A DNA stretch of 9,758 bases from Clostridia bacterium (GCA_028703745.1 JAQVME010000034.1:1-9758); one strand, 5' to 3'; positions 1 to 7,268 are shown, counted from the first letter of the stretch. Made by a program: numbers and translations. The notes: a model not told the origin generated them from the sequence alone.

Positions 1-2780
1 TTAGGCAGGTCTATCATGGCAATAACGCGGTGCCGCCGGAGGCGCCGGAAGTTGAGGGACATACCTTTGTGGAGTGGCAGGACAGCCGTAGCATCACCGC
101 AGATACCGAAATAAGCGCCGTTTATGAAAAAATGACGTATACGGTGATTTTTTACGTTGACGGGATTGAGGAGCACAGAGCGGCGGCGGAATACGATACA
201 CTTGTAGAAGAGTACCGACCGCAAAGGGCTTTATACCTGTTCAGCGCCTTCGCAGAACAGGGACAGTCTGCCTTTGATTTTTATACGCCGATAAAAAAGG
301 ATACCGACCTTTATTGCTTCTCCGTCGCGGATTATTATACCGTAACGTATATGGTAGGTGACGAAGTGTATTGCGAACAAAAGGTTGCCAAGGGAGGACT
401 TACCTCGCCTCCGGCGCAACCGCAGCAGCAGGACTATGAATTTTCGGAGTGGAGACTGGGAGAGCAAGGCTTTGATTTCAATAGCGCCATAGATTCCGAC
501 CTTGTACTGAACGCGGCATTTGACAAACTATTTTTTGAGGTGTATTTTGACGTGTCGTACGCATCCTTCACGGGCGATTTGCACCAAACGGTGCCTCGCG
601 GACAAGACGCGACGCCACCTACAGGCATCGACCGTGCAGGGTATACCTTTGTCGATTGGGATATAAGCTGGCAGAACATTACGGCGGATACGCTGATAAC
701 AGCCATATATTCGCAGGACGATTATACCGTCAATTATTATTTGTATGACAGCAAAGTTTTCTCCGTAGCGAACTTAAAGTATGGAGATCAGATTAGCGTA
801 TTGTACAATCCCGATGCGAATTTGCACTTAGGAGACGAGTTCGTGTGCTGGCTTAGCGGCGCGGAGCAGTTTCCTGACGGCGAGCAAATGACCGTATACA
901 GCAATCTTGATTTGTACGCAGTGACAAGAAAAATCACGCTTTATCTCGACGTGTTTTTTGACGGCGAAAAAACCCAGTCAATTGAATACGAATACGGAGC
1001 CACGCTTATCCGCCCCGAAGAGCCGGCTTGCGACCCCGGCTATGCCTTTGACGACTGGTACAAAGAAAGTGAATACCTGCAGCCGTTTGCATTTTCCGGC
1101 GAAATTCGCCAAAACCTTTCGGTTTACGGTCGCCAACTGCCAATATGCTTTGACGTGCATTTTGTTATAACCATCGACGGCGATTCATCTTACACAGCAG
1201 ATGTAACGTACGGCGATACCGCGCCCGTACCGACAATAGAAATACCCGGATATGAGTTGTCGTGGTACGCGGACGAACAAAAGACCGCGGAATACGATTT
1301 TACGTGCCAAGTTACCCAGCAAATAACCATATTTTGCAAAGCCGAAGAAAAAAGCTTTGCCATAAGTATCGACGTTTCGGCTTTTGAAGGGCTGGAAGCG
1401 GGGCCTGTCTTTGTTAAATACAAGCAGAATATCGTTCTGCCCGTACTGGATTATTACGGCTATACCCATACGGGATATGCCTTGCCCGAGGGAGGCGCCG
1501 TGCCTTATGCGCAGATGCCTGCCATGGATTTCCACGTGGTGCCGCTTTTTTCGGCAAAAAGTTTCTGTTTGTCCTTTGATTTGGCGGAGAGCGTGTCGGG
1601 AGAATATCTTTCATCCGTCAACCTGCCGCTTATTGTTTCCCCGGAAGGCTATTATTTTGACGGTTGGTTGGACAGCGGCGGCTTATTCTTCGAAAGCGTT
1701 TATGAAATAATAGGCGATATGTACTTCACTGCAAAGCTGACAAAAATCCGTACGGTTACCGTCGTTTGTTTGGGGCAAAGCCGCGAGTATTATTACGGTG
1801 ACGACGTAAGCCTTGAGGAGCCGCAAAGTGAAGGGTATGTCTTCTTAGGCTGGTATACCGATGAAGCATGTGAGCATGCGTTCAACAACAAAGCTACGAT
1901 AAGCCAAGGCGACACTTTGAATGTGTTTCCCAAATGGATAAAGAGCAGCTTTACGCTTCGTTACTCCTCTTGGGCGGGAGAAGGACAGCTGCCGATAGAT
2001 TACGGCGTAGTGGCGTGCCCCCCTGAAGAGCCTGAGTTTGAGGGACACGAATTCTGCGGCTGGTACTGCGACAGCTCTTTCCAAAACGTCTATCAAAGCC
2101 GTGCGCTGGAAAATGATTGCGAGATATATGGAAAGTTCGAAAAGAAGGTGTATAGCGTAACCTTTATGGCAAGGGACAGGGTTATTGCGATCCGGCAGGT
2201 GCCCTATATGGAGAGCGCCGTCGCGCCCGAAGAAAGGGAGTGCGTTGAAGAAGGGTATAGCTTTGACGGTTTTATAGAAGAATACTGCGCAATAACGGGG
2301 GATCTGACCGTTCGCGCAAAATATACCAAATTGTATAAAATTGTTTACAAGGACGAGACGGGAAGGGCGCTGACAGCTGCCGAGGCGCCGGATAAAGAGG
2401 GTTACAATTTTGTAGGGTGGAGAGCAGAGACGGGCGAGGACACCATAGAGTATTACCCTGTATATGTGCTTCTCTCCTCGAGTCCGGCGGAGTCCGAGGA
2501 GCCGGGAGCCAACGATCCTCCCGTTGAACCCGGTGAGGAGCAACCCTCTGAAGAGCCTTTAGAGGAGCAGCCGGAGGAGGAAGAACATAATGTTGATGAA
2601 AGCAATCAGCCGGCATCCGAGCCGGAATCAACGTCCGGCGGCGGTTCGTATCTCGCCGTACAACTATTGCACCTCAAAGAGCTTTCGGCGCTGGATGTAG
2701 CTTTCCTTGCATTGATACTGTTTTCGCTGTGCTTTTCATTTTTTGCGATATTGCGGAGTTTGCGCAATAAAACGCTATAG
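1..2780 (+). CDS. InlB-B-repeat (Listeria-Bacteroides repeat) surface protein, C-terminally membrane anchored; 5' end outside window
   Basis: This is the 3' part of a large extracellular protein. The reading frame is open from base 3, so the GTG at base 30 is only an internal codon; residue numbers below count from it. The visible 916 residues consist of about 13 degenerate modules of 60-70 residues. Each has an opening beta strand (for example YTVTYMV or YSVTFMA), then a G-[YH]-x-F-x-x-W core. Clear cores lie near residues 10, 204, 337, 540, 602, 672, 742 (ending in F rather than W) and 791. This matches the InlB B-repeat/Flg_new fold, known in surface proteins of Bacillota and Bacteroidota. 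A Pro/Glu-rich stalk (about 816-870) ends in GGGS. One hydrophobic helix (about 888-908) and a basic tail, RSLRNKTL, follow. No LPXTG sorting motif is present, so anchoring is probably by the transmembrane helix. The ligand cannot be predicted. A signal peptide and any N-terminal domain would lie upstream. Confidence 0.85.
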   Translation, partial: RQVYHGNNAVPPEAPEVEGHTFVEWQDSRSITADTEISAVYEKMTYTVIFYVDGIEEHRAAAEYDTLVEEYRPQRALYLFSAFAEQGQSAFDFYTPIKKDTDLYCFSVADYYTVTYMVGDEVYCEQKVAKGGLTSPPAQPQQQDYEFSEWRLGEQGFDFNSAIDSDLVLNAAFDKLFFEVYFDVSYASFTGDLHQTVPRGQDATPPTGIDRAGYTFVDWDISWQNITADTLITAIYSQDDYTVNYYLYDSKVFSVANLKYGDQISVLYNPDANLHLGDEFVCWLSGAEQFPDGEQMTVYSNLDLYAVTRKITLYLDVFFDGEKTQSIEYEYGATLIRPEEPACDPGYAFDDWYKESEYLQPFAFSGEIRQNLSVYGRQLPICFDVHFVITIDGDSSYTADVTYGDTAPVPTIEIPGYELSWYADEQKTAEYDFTCQVTQQITIFCKAEEKSFAISIDVSAFEGLEAGPVFVKYKQNIVLPVLDYYGYTHTGYALPEGGAVPYAQMPAMDFHVVPLFSAKSFCLSFDLAESVSGEYLSSVNLPLIVSPEGYYFDGWLDSGGLFFESVYEIIGDMYFTAKLTKIRTVTVVCLGQSREYYYGDDVSLEEPQSEGYVFLGWYTDEACEHAFNNKATISQGDTLNVFPKWIKSSFTLRYSSWAGEGQLPIDYGVVACPPEEPEFEGHEFCGWYCDSSFQNVYQSRALENDCEIYGKFEKKVYSVTFMARDRVIAIRQVPYMESAVAPEERECVEEGYSFDGFIEEYCAITGDLTVRAKYTKLYKIVYKDETGRALTAAEAPDKEGYNFVGWRAETGEDTIEYYPVYVLLSSSPAESEEPGANDPPVEPGEEQPSEEPLEEQPEEEEHNVDESNQPASEPESTSGGGSYLAVQLLHLKELSALDVAFLALILFSLCFSFFAILRSLRNKTL

Positions 2781-2815
2781 TCTTTAAAAAATTTATAATA
2801 ATACGGTTTAACGAC

Positions 2816-2843
2816 AGACCCCGTCACAGAAAAGACGGGGTCT
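2816..2843 (+). terminator. Terminator-like hairpin after the surface-protein gene
   Basis: A perfect 10-bp inverted repeat (2816-2825 with 2834-2843, arm AGACCCCGTC) encloses an 8-nt A-rich loop, 35 nt after the stop codon of the InlB-repeat gene. The GC-rich stem suits an intrinsic terminator, but the next bases (TAACG) lack a T tract. It is therefore either a weak terminator or a stable 3'-end or processing hairpin. It lies just upstream of the promoter of the next operon and so separates the two units. Confidence 0.6.
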
Positions 2844-2860
2844 TAACGCCAATAATAGTA

Positions 2861-2888
2861 TTTACTTGAGTCCTTTTTATGCTATAAT
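2861..2888 (+). promoter_or_regulatory. Extended -10 sigma-A-type promoter of the pgcA-type operon
   Basis: A perfect TATAAT at 2883-2888 is preceded by TGC at 2880-2882, giving the extended -10 motif TGnTATAAT. A weak -35-like TTTACT lies at 2861-2866 with a 16-nt spacer. Transcription would start near 2895, leaving a leader of about 22 nt that carries AGGAG (2906-2910) before the ATG at 2917. No operator is evident, which fits a housekeeping-type gene. Confidence 0.7.
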
Positions 2889-2916
2889 AAAAGAGGATTT
2901 TTATAAGGAGAAATTT

Positions 2917-4650
2917 ATGTCTGAGAGAACATATCAAAGCTGGTTGAGCAGCGTGCTGCCGGAGGAGAGAAAGGAACTGGAGGTCATATCCGGCAAACAA
3001 AAGGAAATTAACGAGAGATTTGGTATGCCGTTGGCTTTTGGAACGGCGGGAATGAGGGGCGAGATAGGTATGGGCACCTTCAGAATGAACACCTATACCG
3101 TAAGGCGCGCGACATATGGACTGGCGCTTTTTATCAAGGCGCAGGGGCAACAAGCAAAGAATAGAGGCGTAGTTATATCTTACGATACAAGACGGTTTTC
3201 TTATGAATTCGCGCTGGCTGCTGCCGCAGTGCTGTCAAAAGCCGAGATAAGGGTATGGCTTTTTGAAGACGTCAGACCCGTGCCGGTATGCTCGTACGCC
3301 GTCAGAAAGCTGAACGCCGCTGCCGGAATTATGGTTACCGCCAGCCACAACCCAAAAGAATACAACGGCTACAAGGTGTACGGCGATGACGGCGCGCAGA
3401 TGTCGCCTGAGGATACCGCCAAGGTAGTGGAATATATTGACACGATAGCCGACTATTTCGACATACCGACGGACGAGATATCCGCCGCATCCATAAAGAA
3501 ACTCGACAATCACAAGCTGAACGAATACGTTACGGTGGTAGGAGCAAGCGTAGATGACAGTTATTATGAAGAAATTCTCAAGCTGTGTCTTTCCCCCGAT
3601 GCCGTGCAAAAATACGGCAAGAGCATAAAGCTGGTATATACCCCCATACACGGCGCGGGCTACGTGCCCGTTACGACAACACTAAATAAAATGGGCATAA
3701 ACGCCTCGCTTGTTGAGGCGCAAACATACCCCGATACCGAGTTTTCCACTGTTTCGGTACCCAATCCTGAGAACGCGGATACCCTGAAGATGGCTATCGA
3801 GCTGGGCGACAGCATAGGCGCCGATGTCGTTATCGGCACCGATCCCGACTGCGACAGAATGGGGCTGGCGGTAAGAAACACCGAAACAAAGAAGTTTATG
3901 CTACTCAACGGCAATCAGATAGGCGTGCTGCTACTTGATTATATCCTAACTAGGCTATCGGAAGAGGGCGCTGTGCCCAGGAACGGCGCTGTTGTCAAGA
4001 CCATTGTCACCACCTCGCTTGCCGACAAGGTGGCGGAAAGCTTCGGAATAAAAGTTTACAACGTGCTGACGGGATTCAAGTTTATAGGCGAGAAAATAAA
4101 GGAGTGGGAGCTGAGCGGCGAACATACCTTTATATTCGGCTACGAAGAAAGCTACGGATACCTGCGCGGCACCCACGCCCGCGACAAAGACGCCGTTGTG
4201 GCGTGCATGCTGACCGCCGAGATGGCGTGCTATTACGAAGGTTTGGGCAAAGGTCTTTATCAAAGACTGACGGAGATTTTCGAAAAGTACGGGTATTATT
4301 GCGAGGAGAACGCCAGTATTGTATATAAGGGTATTGAGGGAATGCAGATTATGAGCGGTGTGATGTCACGGCTGAGAGAAAAATTTATTTCCTCCGTTGC
4401 CGGCGAAAAAATCGTATATAACGCCGACTACAAGACCGGCGAGAAGCTTTTCGCCGACGGTCGCAAAGAAAAAATACTGCTGCCCGCCACCGACGCGCTG
4501 TATTACGCGCTTGACGAGGGTTTTATTTGTATACGGCCCAGCGGCACCGAGCCAAAACTTAAGATTTATATTCTCTGCAAGTCCGATGCCCGTGACGAGG
4601 CGAAGCGCAAGGCGCAGTGCCTTATGGAAGGCATCAAGAGAGAGTTATAA
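2917..4650 (+). CDS. pgcA: Alpha-phosphoglucomutase / phosphomannomutase (PgcA/PGM2-type phosphohexomutase)
   Basis: The protein has 577 residues, close to the roughly 580 of Bacillus PgcA. It would interconvert glucose-1-phosphate and glucose-6-phosphate (or the mannose phosphates) in the cytoplasm through a phosphoserine, supplying sugar nucleotides for envelope glycans. All four phosphohexomutase signatures are present: GTAGMRG (42-48); the catalytic loop TASHNP (141-146, phosphoserine Ser143); the Mg-binding DPDCDR (309-314, Asp309, Asp311, Asp313); and the sugar-specificity loop FGYEESYGY (407-415). The C-terminal phosphate-binding loop RPSGTEPK is at 540-547. The frame continues 17 codons upstream to a TTG, but AGGAG at 2906-2910 sits 6 nt before the ATG at 2917, and the upstream codons overlap the promoter. 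It is the first gene of a four-gene operon. Glucose versus mannose preference cannot be read from sequence alone, although the overall type favours phosphoglucomutase. Confidence 0.93.
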   Translation: MSERTYQSWLSSVLPEERKELEVISGKQKEINERFGMPLAFGTAGMRGEIGMGTFRMNTYTVRRATYGLALFIKAQGQQAKNRGVVISYDTRRFSYEFALAAAAVLSKAEIRVWLFEDVRPVPVCSYAVRKLNAAAGIMVTASHNPKEYNGYKVYGDDGAQMSPEDTAKVVEYIDTIADYFDIPTDEISAASIKKLDNHKLNEYVTVVGASVDDSYYEEILKLCLSPDAVQKYGKSIKLVYTPIHGAGYVPVTTTLNKMGINASLVEAQTYPDTEFSTVSVPNPENADTLKMAIELGDSIGADVVIGTDPDCDRMGLAVRNTETKKFMLLNGNQIGVLLLDYILTRLSEEGAVPRNGAVVKTIVTTSLADKVAESFGIKVYNVLTGFKFIGEKIKEWELSGEHTFIFGYEESYGYLRGTHARDKDAVVACMLTAEMACYYEGLGKGLYQRLTEIFEKYGYYCEENASIVYKGIEGMQIMSGVMSRLREKFISSVAGEKIVYNADYKTGEKLFADGRKEKILLPATDALYYALDEGFICIRPSGTEPKLKIYILCKSDARDEAKRKAQCLMEGIKREL

Positions 4651-4651
4651 T

Positions 4652-5821
4652 ATGAAACTGCGGCACAAAAAGCTAATAAAAAAACTTATTGCAGCTGCCG
4701 TCATCCTTGCTGTTGTCATTGTATTTAGTGCGCTAAAACATAGCCAATCCGTAAGCGAGTATATGTTTGCAAGAGGCTTTTCGCGCGCGTACATTTATGT
4801 AATATCAAGCATAACCTCGGTTTTTGCCTTTTCGATATATGAGGCATTCGTATTTGCTATGCTTGTGCTTGCCGTCATTTTGATAATCAAATGGGTGCGC
4901 TTATTAAAAAGAAGAAAGCGTAGCCTTTTTTATAAAAGCGTTTTGAATACCTTTATTCTGGCGATGACTATCGTGCTATTGTATACCTCGACGGCAGCTT
5001 TTTCTTATTATAGAAAGCCTTTGCCCATACCACAATACGAGGGTGAGGTGCTGGACGAAACGCAGCTTGAAGAAATAATAAGGTACTATTTCGCCGAATT
5101 TGAAGCCGTCAGCTCGCAGGTGAGGCGTGACGACAGCGGAATGGTCGTTCTGCCTTATACATACGCAGAATTGAACGACAGGCTGGAACAAGAATTCAAC
5201 AGGTTGGGTACGCTCGACGGATACTTAATGGCGCATACTCCGCGCGTCAAGAAAATGGTGTCCAGCGAGTTTATGAGCTATCAAAGGATATCGGGGCTGG
5301 CGTTCACGCCGACGGGAGAGGCGAACATAAACAGATTTGACCCGTTGAACAGCAGAACGCTGACTATGGCGCACGAGATAGCGCATATTAAAGGTGTAAT
5401 GGTCGAAAACGATGCCAATATGGTGTCGCGGTATCTTGCGCTAACCAGCGAGGACATATATTTCCGTTACGCCGGATATATGTACACGGTGAACAGACTG
5501 CTGGAGATAGCGTATTACACCTTTGACAAGGACAAGTACACAGAGCTGTATTATCTTTATCCCGAAGCGGCGAGAGTTGAGCGGGATGCGGAATACGCCT
5601 ATTGGTCGAAATATGACAGCGTAATAGACAAGGTCAGCGACTTTATGAACGACTTGTATCTGAAGATTTCGGGCGTTGATGACGGCACGGACAATTATAG
5701 AGACGTCAGCGACAAGGTCATAGTCACCGATCCCGATACCGGAAAGCCCGTTATGAAGATTGCCGAATACTCTCCGGTGCAGAAGTTATATATTGAATTA
5801 TATCTAAAAAATCATCAATAA
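4652..5821 (+). CDS. DUF3810 family membrane protein, predicted zinc metallopeptidase
   Basis: The protein has 389 residues. Three hydrophobic segments lie near residues 11-28, 48-80 and 97-118, separated by basic stretches (KWVRLLKRRKR at about 80-90). A large, probably extracytoplasmic, soluble domain follows. It contains SGLAFTPTGEANINRF (about 214-229) and then MAHEIAH: the HEIAH at 241-245 is a zincin-type HExxH site. A downstream END-AN cluster (252-256) could supply the third zinc ligand and matches the HExxH...ExDEAN pattern of DUF3810. Family members are described as predicted membrane proteins; I know of no established substrate, so peptidase activity is inferred from the motif. The ATG lies 1 nt after the stop of the mutase gene, with only a purine-rich stretch (4636-4644) as ribosome binding site, so translational coupling is likely. 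The open frame extends 85 codons upstream inside the mutase gene, but that part is out-of-frame shadow with no family likeness. Confidence 0.82.
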   Translation: MKLRHKKLIKKLIAAAVILAVVIVFSALKHSQSVSEYMFARGFSRAYIYVISSITSVFAFSIYEAFVFAMLVLAVILIIKWVRLLKRRKRSLFYKSVLNTFILAMTIVLLYTSTAAFSYYRKPLPIPQYEGEVLDETQLEEIIRYYFAEFEAVSSQVRRDDSGMVVLPYTYAELNDRLEQEFNRLGTLDGYLMAHTPRVKKMVSSEFMSYQRISGLAFTPTGEANINRFDPLNSRTLTMAHEIAHIKGVMVENDANMVSRYLALTSEDIYFRYAGYMYTVNRLLEIAYYTFDKDKYTELYYLYPEAARVERDAEYAYWSKYDSVIDKVSDFMNDLYLKISGVDDGTDNYRDVSDKVIVTDPDTGKPVMKIAEYSPVQKLYIELYLKNHQ

Positions 5822-5831
5822 AAGGAGCCTT

Positions 5832-6152
5832 ATGAAAAACATTGAACTAAATAAAATTATAAAACTCGAAAACGAGGTGGGATACTTCTCCGGACAAATT
5901 ATCAGTAAGACCCTGGCGCAGAACGCAAACGTCAGCATGACACTTTTTTCGTTTGCTAAGGGCGAAGAAATAAGCACTCACGAATCAGGCGGCGACGCTA
6001 TGGTACAGGTGCTTGACGGCACGGGAAGGTTCACCGTGGGAGACAAGACACATATAGTCAAGAAGGGCGAGACGCTTGTTATGCCGTCGAAGGTGCCCCA
6101 CGCCGTATACGGCGAAGAAAACTTCAAGATGCTGCTGACGGTTGTTTTCTAA
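5832..6152 (+). CDS. Small single-domain cupin protein
   Basis: This 106-residue protein is a complete one-domain cupin barrel. Motif 1 reads GEEISTHESGGDAMVQVLDG (44-63) and motif 2 reads GETLVMPSKVPHAV (79-92). His50 and His90 are the likely metal ligands. The second motif-1 histidine (HxH) is replaced by Ser52 and the usual Glu is not clearly placed, so the metal site is incomplete or variant. Small stand-alone cupins of this kind are cytoplasmic and often of unknown role, either binding small molecules or acting as minor isomerases or oxygenases; I cannot name a substrate. A strong AAAGGAG (5821-5827) precedes the ATG. The gene starts 10 nt after DUF3810 and overlaps the acetyltransferase gene, so it is co-transcribed with both. 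Confidence 0.88.
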   Translation: MKNIELNKIIKLENEVGYFSGQIISKTLAQNANVSMTLFSFAKGEEISTHESGGDAMVQVLDGTGRFTVGDKTHIVKKGETLVMPSKVPHAVYGEENFKMLLTVVF

Positions 6153-6682
6153 TGAGTAAGAACAGAATGACGCAGCGAACGTTGCGCCTTACGCTTCGCC
6201 CGTTCAAAAGAAGTGACGCGAAGTACGTTTTCAAGTGGGCGAGTGATGAAGAAGTATCCAGATATATGACTTGGACGGCGCATAAAAGCATCGAGGAAAC
6301 GAGGTGCTTTGTCGATTCAATCGCGGGGGCTACGAAAACGAACCCTTATAACTGGATAATATCATTGAACGAGACGGGAATGCCTATAGGCAGCATAGGC
6401 TCGACCGAGCAAAATCTCGCCGCCAAAAGTTGCGATGTCGGATATTGTTTACATAGAGATTATTGGCACAGGGGAATAATGACCGAGGCGCTAACCGCCG
6501 TGCTTTCTTTCCTTATGTATGAAGAGGGCTTTGAACGCATAACGGCATATCACAACGTTCTCAACCCAAATTCCGGTAAGGTGATGAAAAAATGCGGTAT
6601 GCGTTACGAGGCAACAAAGCAGGTATACCTCGAATTAAAGGACGAGTACATAACCGCCGACTGTTACGCAATCAATAAGTAG
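6152..6682 (+). CDS. GNAT-family N-acetyltransferase (RimJ/RimL-like)
   Basis: This 176-residue GNAT enzyme would transfer an acetyl group from acetyl-CoA to an amine. The N-terminal LRLTLRPFKRSDAKYVFKWA (11-30) is the usual RimJ/RimL-type opening. Motif A with the acetyl-CoA pyrophosphate loop is YWHRGIMTEAL (104-114), preceded by the strand DVGYCL. Motif B is NPNSGKVMKKCGM (138-150), ending in RYEATKQVY. RimL-type enzymes acetylate ribosomal proteins, but many homologues modify small molecules or antibiotics, so the substrate is open. The ATG shares one base with the cupin stop (TAATG) and no Shine-Dalgarno sequence is visible, so translation is probably coupled; a second in-frame ATG lies at 6167. 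It is the last gene of the operon, 20 nt before a strong terminator. Confidence 0.9.
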   Translation: MSKNRMTQRTLRLTLRPFKRSDAKYVFKWASDEEVSRYMTWTAHKSIEETRCFVDSIAGATKTNPYNWIISLNETGMPIGSIGSTEQNLAAKSCDVGYCLHRDYWHRGIMTEALTAVLSFLMYEEGFERITAYHNVLNPNSGKVMKKCGMRYEATKQVYLELKDEYITADCYAINK

Positions 6683-6702
6683 ACCAATCGTTATTTTCTA
6701 AC

Positions 6703-6726
6703 AAAGGCGCGTTCCGCGCTTTTTTT
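6703..6726 (+). terminator. Rho-independent terminator of the pgcA-type operon
   Basis: The stem AAAGGCGCG (6703-6711) pairs with CGCGCTTTT (6715-6723) over 9 bp, including one G-U pair, with a TTC loop. It runs directly into a tract of seven T residues (6720-6726). It lies 20 nt after the acetyltransferase stop codon and closes the four-gene unit. Confidence 0.88.
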
Positions 6727-6791
6727 GCGCATAAAACAAGAGGCTTTGCCAAATAACAGAGCTTTTTTGAGGCAACCAATAAAGAGATAGC

Positions 6792-6821
6792 CGGTATTCT
6801 ATTCTTCGATGAATAATACCG
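6792..6821. repeat. Bulged hairpin of unknown role upstream of the padR promoter
   Basis: CGGTATT (6792-6798) pairs with AATACCG (6815-6821), and the inner ATTC (6801-6804) pairs with GAAT (6811-6814). This gives 11 bp with a 2-nt bulge and a 6-nt loop. No T tract follows on either strand, so it is not an intrinsic terminator. It lies in the roughly 255-nt AT-rich gap between the two operons, where I find no gene. It could be an operator for another regulator, a fragment of a small RNA, or chance. Confidence 0.4.
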
Positions 6822-6868
6822 CCACAAAAATCTGATATAAATTTCTTTGAAAATATATCAAAAAATTG

Positions 6869-6897
6869 TTGACAGCATATACTATGCATTGTATACT
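6869..6897 (+). promoter_or_regulatory. Consensus sigma-A promoter of the padR cassette
   Basis: A perfect -35 TTGACA (6869-6874), a 17-nt spacer and a -10 TATACT (6892-6897, one mismatch from TATAAT) form a near-ideal housekeeping promoter. Initiation would be near 6904. The spacer and -10 lie inside the first 21-bp operator-like repeat, and the start point lies at the second. Strong transcription would therefore be expected unless a repressor is bound. Confidence 0.88.
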
Positions 6898-6899
6898 AT
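6879..6899. promoter_or_regulatory. Probable PadR operator O1
   Basis: This 21-bp near-palindrome (8 of 10 arm pairs complementary around base 6889) covers most of the promoter spacer and all of the -10 box. It matches the second site at 18 of 21 positions in direct orientation. PadR regulators bind such AT-rich dyads over their own promoters as dimers; assigning these sites to the adjacent PadR protein is inference from position and symmetry. Confidence 0.72.
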
Positions 6900-6903
6900 C
6901 GGC

Positions 6904-6924
6904 ATACTATGCAATGCATATTAT
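6904..6924. promoter_or_regulatory. Probable PadR operator O2
   Basis: This is the second 21-bp copy, 25 bp (about 2.4 helical turns) downstream of O1. It is nearly perfectly palindromic, with 9 of 10 arm pairs matching around base 6914 and the core TATGCAATGCATA fully symmetric. It covers the expected transcription start. Of the two it is the better dyad, so it may be the higher-affinity site. Confidence 0.74.
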
Positions 6925-6940
6925 AAAAAATGGAGGTATG

Positions 6941-7255
6941 ATGGAAATACAGCTAAAAAAAGGCTTTCTTGATATCATAGTATTGTCAGCTTTACTGAAC
7001 GCCGATTCGTACGGATACAAAATTATTCAGGACGTAATGCCTGTGATGAACGTATCCGAATCGACGCTTTATCCGATATTGCGAAGGCTCGAAAAGGCGG
7101 ATTGTCTGAATACTTACAGCCTTGAGCACAACGGCAGATTGCGCAAATACTACAAAATAACGGCGGAAGGTCTGGACAAAATAAAGAATTTTCTTGACGA
7201 GTGGGGCGAGATGAAAAAGATATATGATTTTATTCTGTCCAACACCAGGATATAA
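6941..7255 (+). CDS. PadR-family transcriptional regulator
   Basis: This 104-residue protein has the typical length of a short (subfamily-2-like) PadR regulator. It is a winged helix protein with YGYKI at 24-28, the recognition helix SESTLYPILRRLEKADCL (39-56), a basic wing NGRLRKYYKIT (64-74) and a C-terminal dimerisation helix (about 76-100). It is expected to repress its own operon until an inducer, often a toxic or membrane-active compound, releases it. GGAGG (6932-6936) is followed by two consecutive ATG codons at 6938 and 6941. The second is preferred because the first leaves only 1 nt of spacing. The frame extends upstream to 6866, but only across promoter and operator DNA. It is the first gene of a three-gene cassette whose other members are regularly found beside PadR genes in Bacillota. 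Confidence 0.93.
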   Translation: MEIQLKKGFLDIIVLSALLNADSYGYKIIQDVMPVMNVSESTLYPILRRLEKADCLNTYSLEHNGRLRKYYKITAEGLDKIKNFLDEWGEMKKIYDFILSNTRI

Positions 7256-7268
7256 AAAGGAGTAATTT

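Noticed and set aside
1845..2543. Minus-strand open frame of 232 codons opposite the surface-protein gene
   Set aside because: It lies wholly antisense to well-supported InlB-like modules, has no recognisable motif or ribosome binding site, and owes its length to the codon use of the sense gene.
4397..4651. Upstream extension of the DUF3810 frame inside the mutase gene
   Set aside because: It overlaps the conserved RPSGTEPK-coding end of the mutase in another frame; the basic, low-similarity peptide looks like a shadow, and the ATG at 4652 starts a normal membrane protein.
6698..6889. Small minus-strand frame (63 codons) in the intergenic region, and the idea that 6735-6760 is an insertion-sequence end
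   Set aside because: The frame runs through the operon terminator and the padR promoter with no family likeness. The IS-end resemblance is vague, and no matching inverted end, target duplication or transposase is visible.
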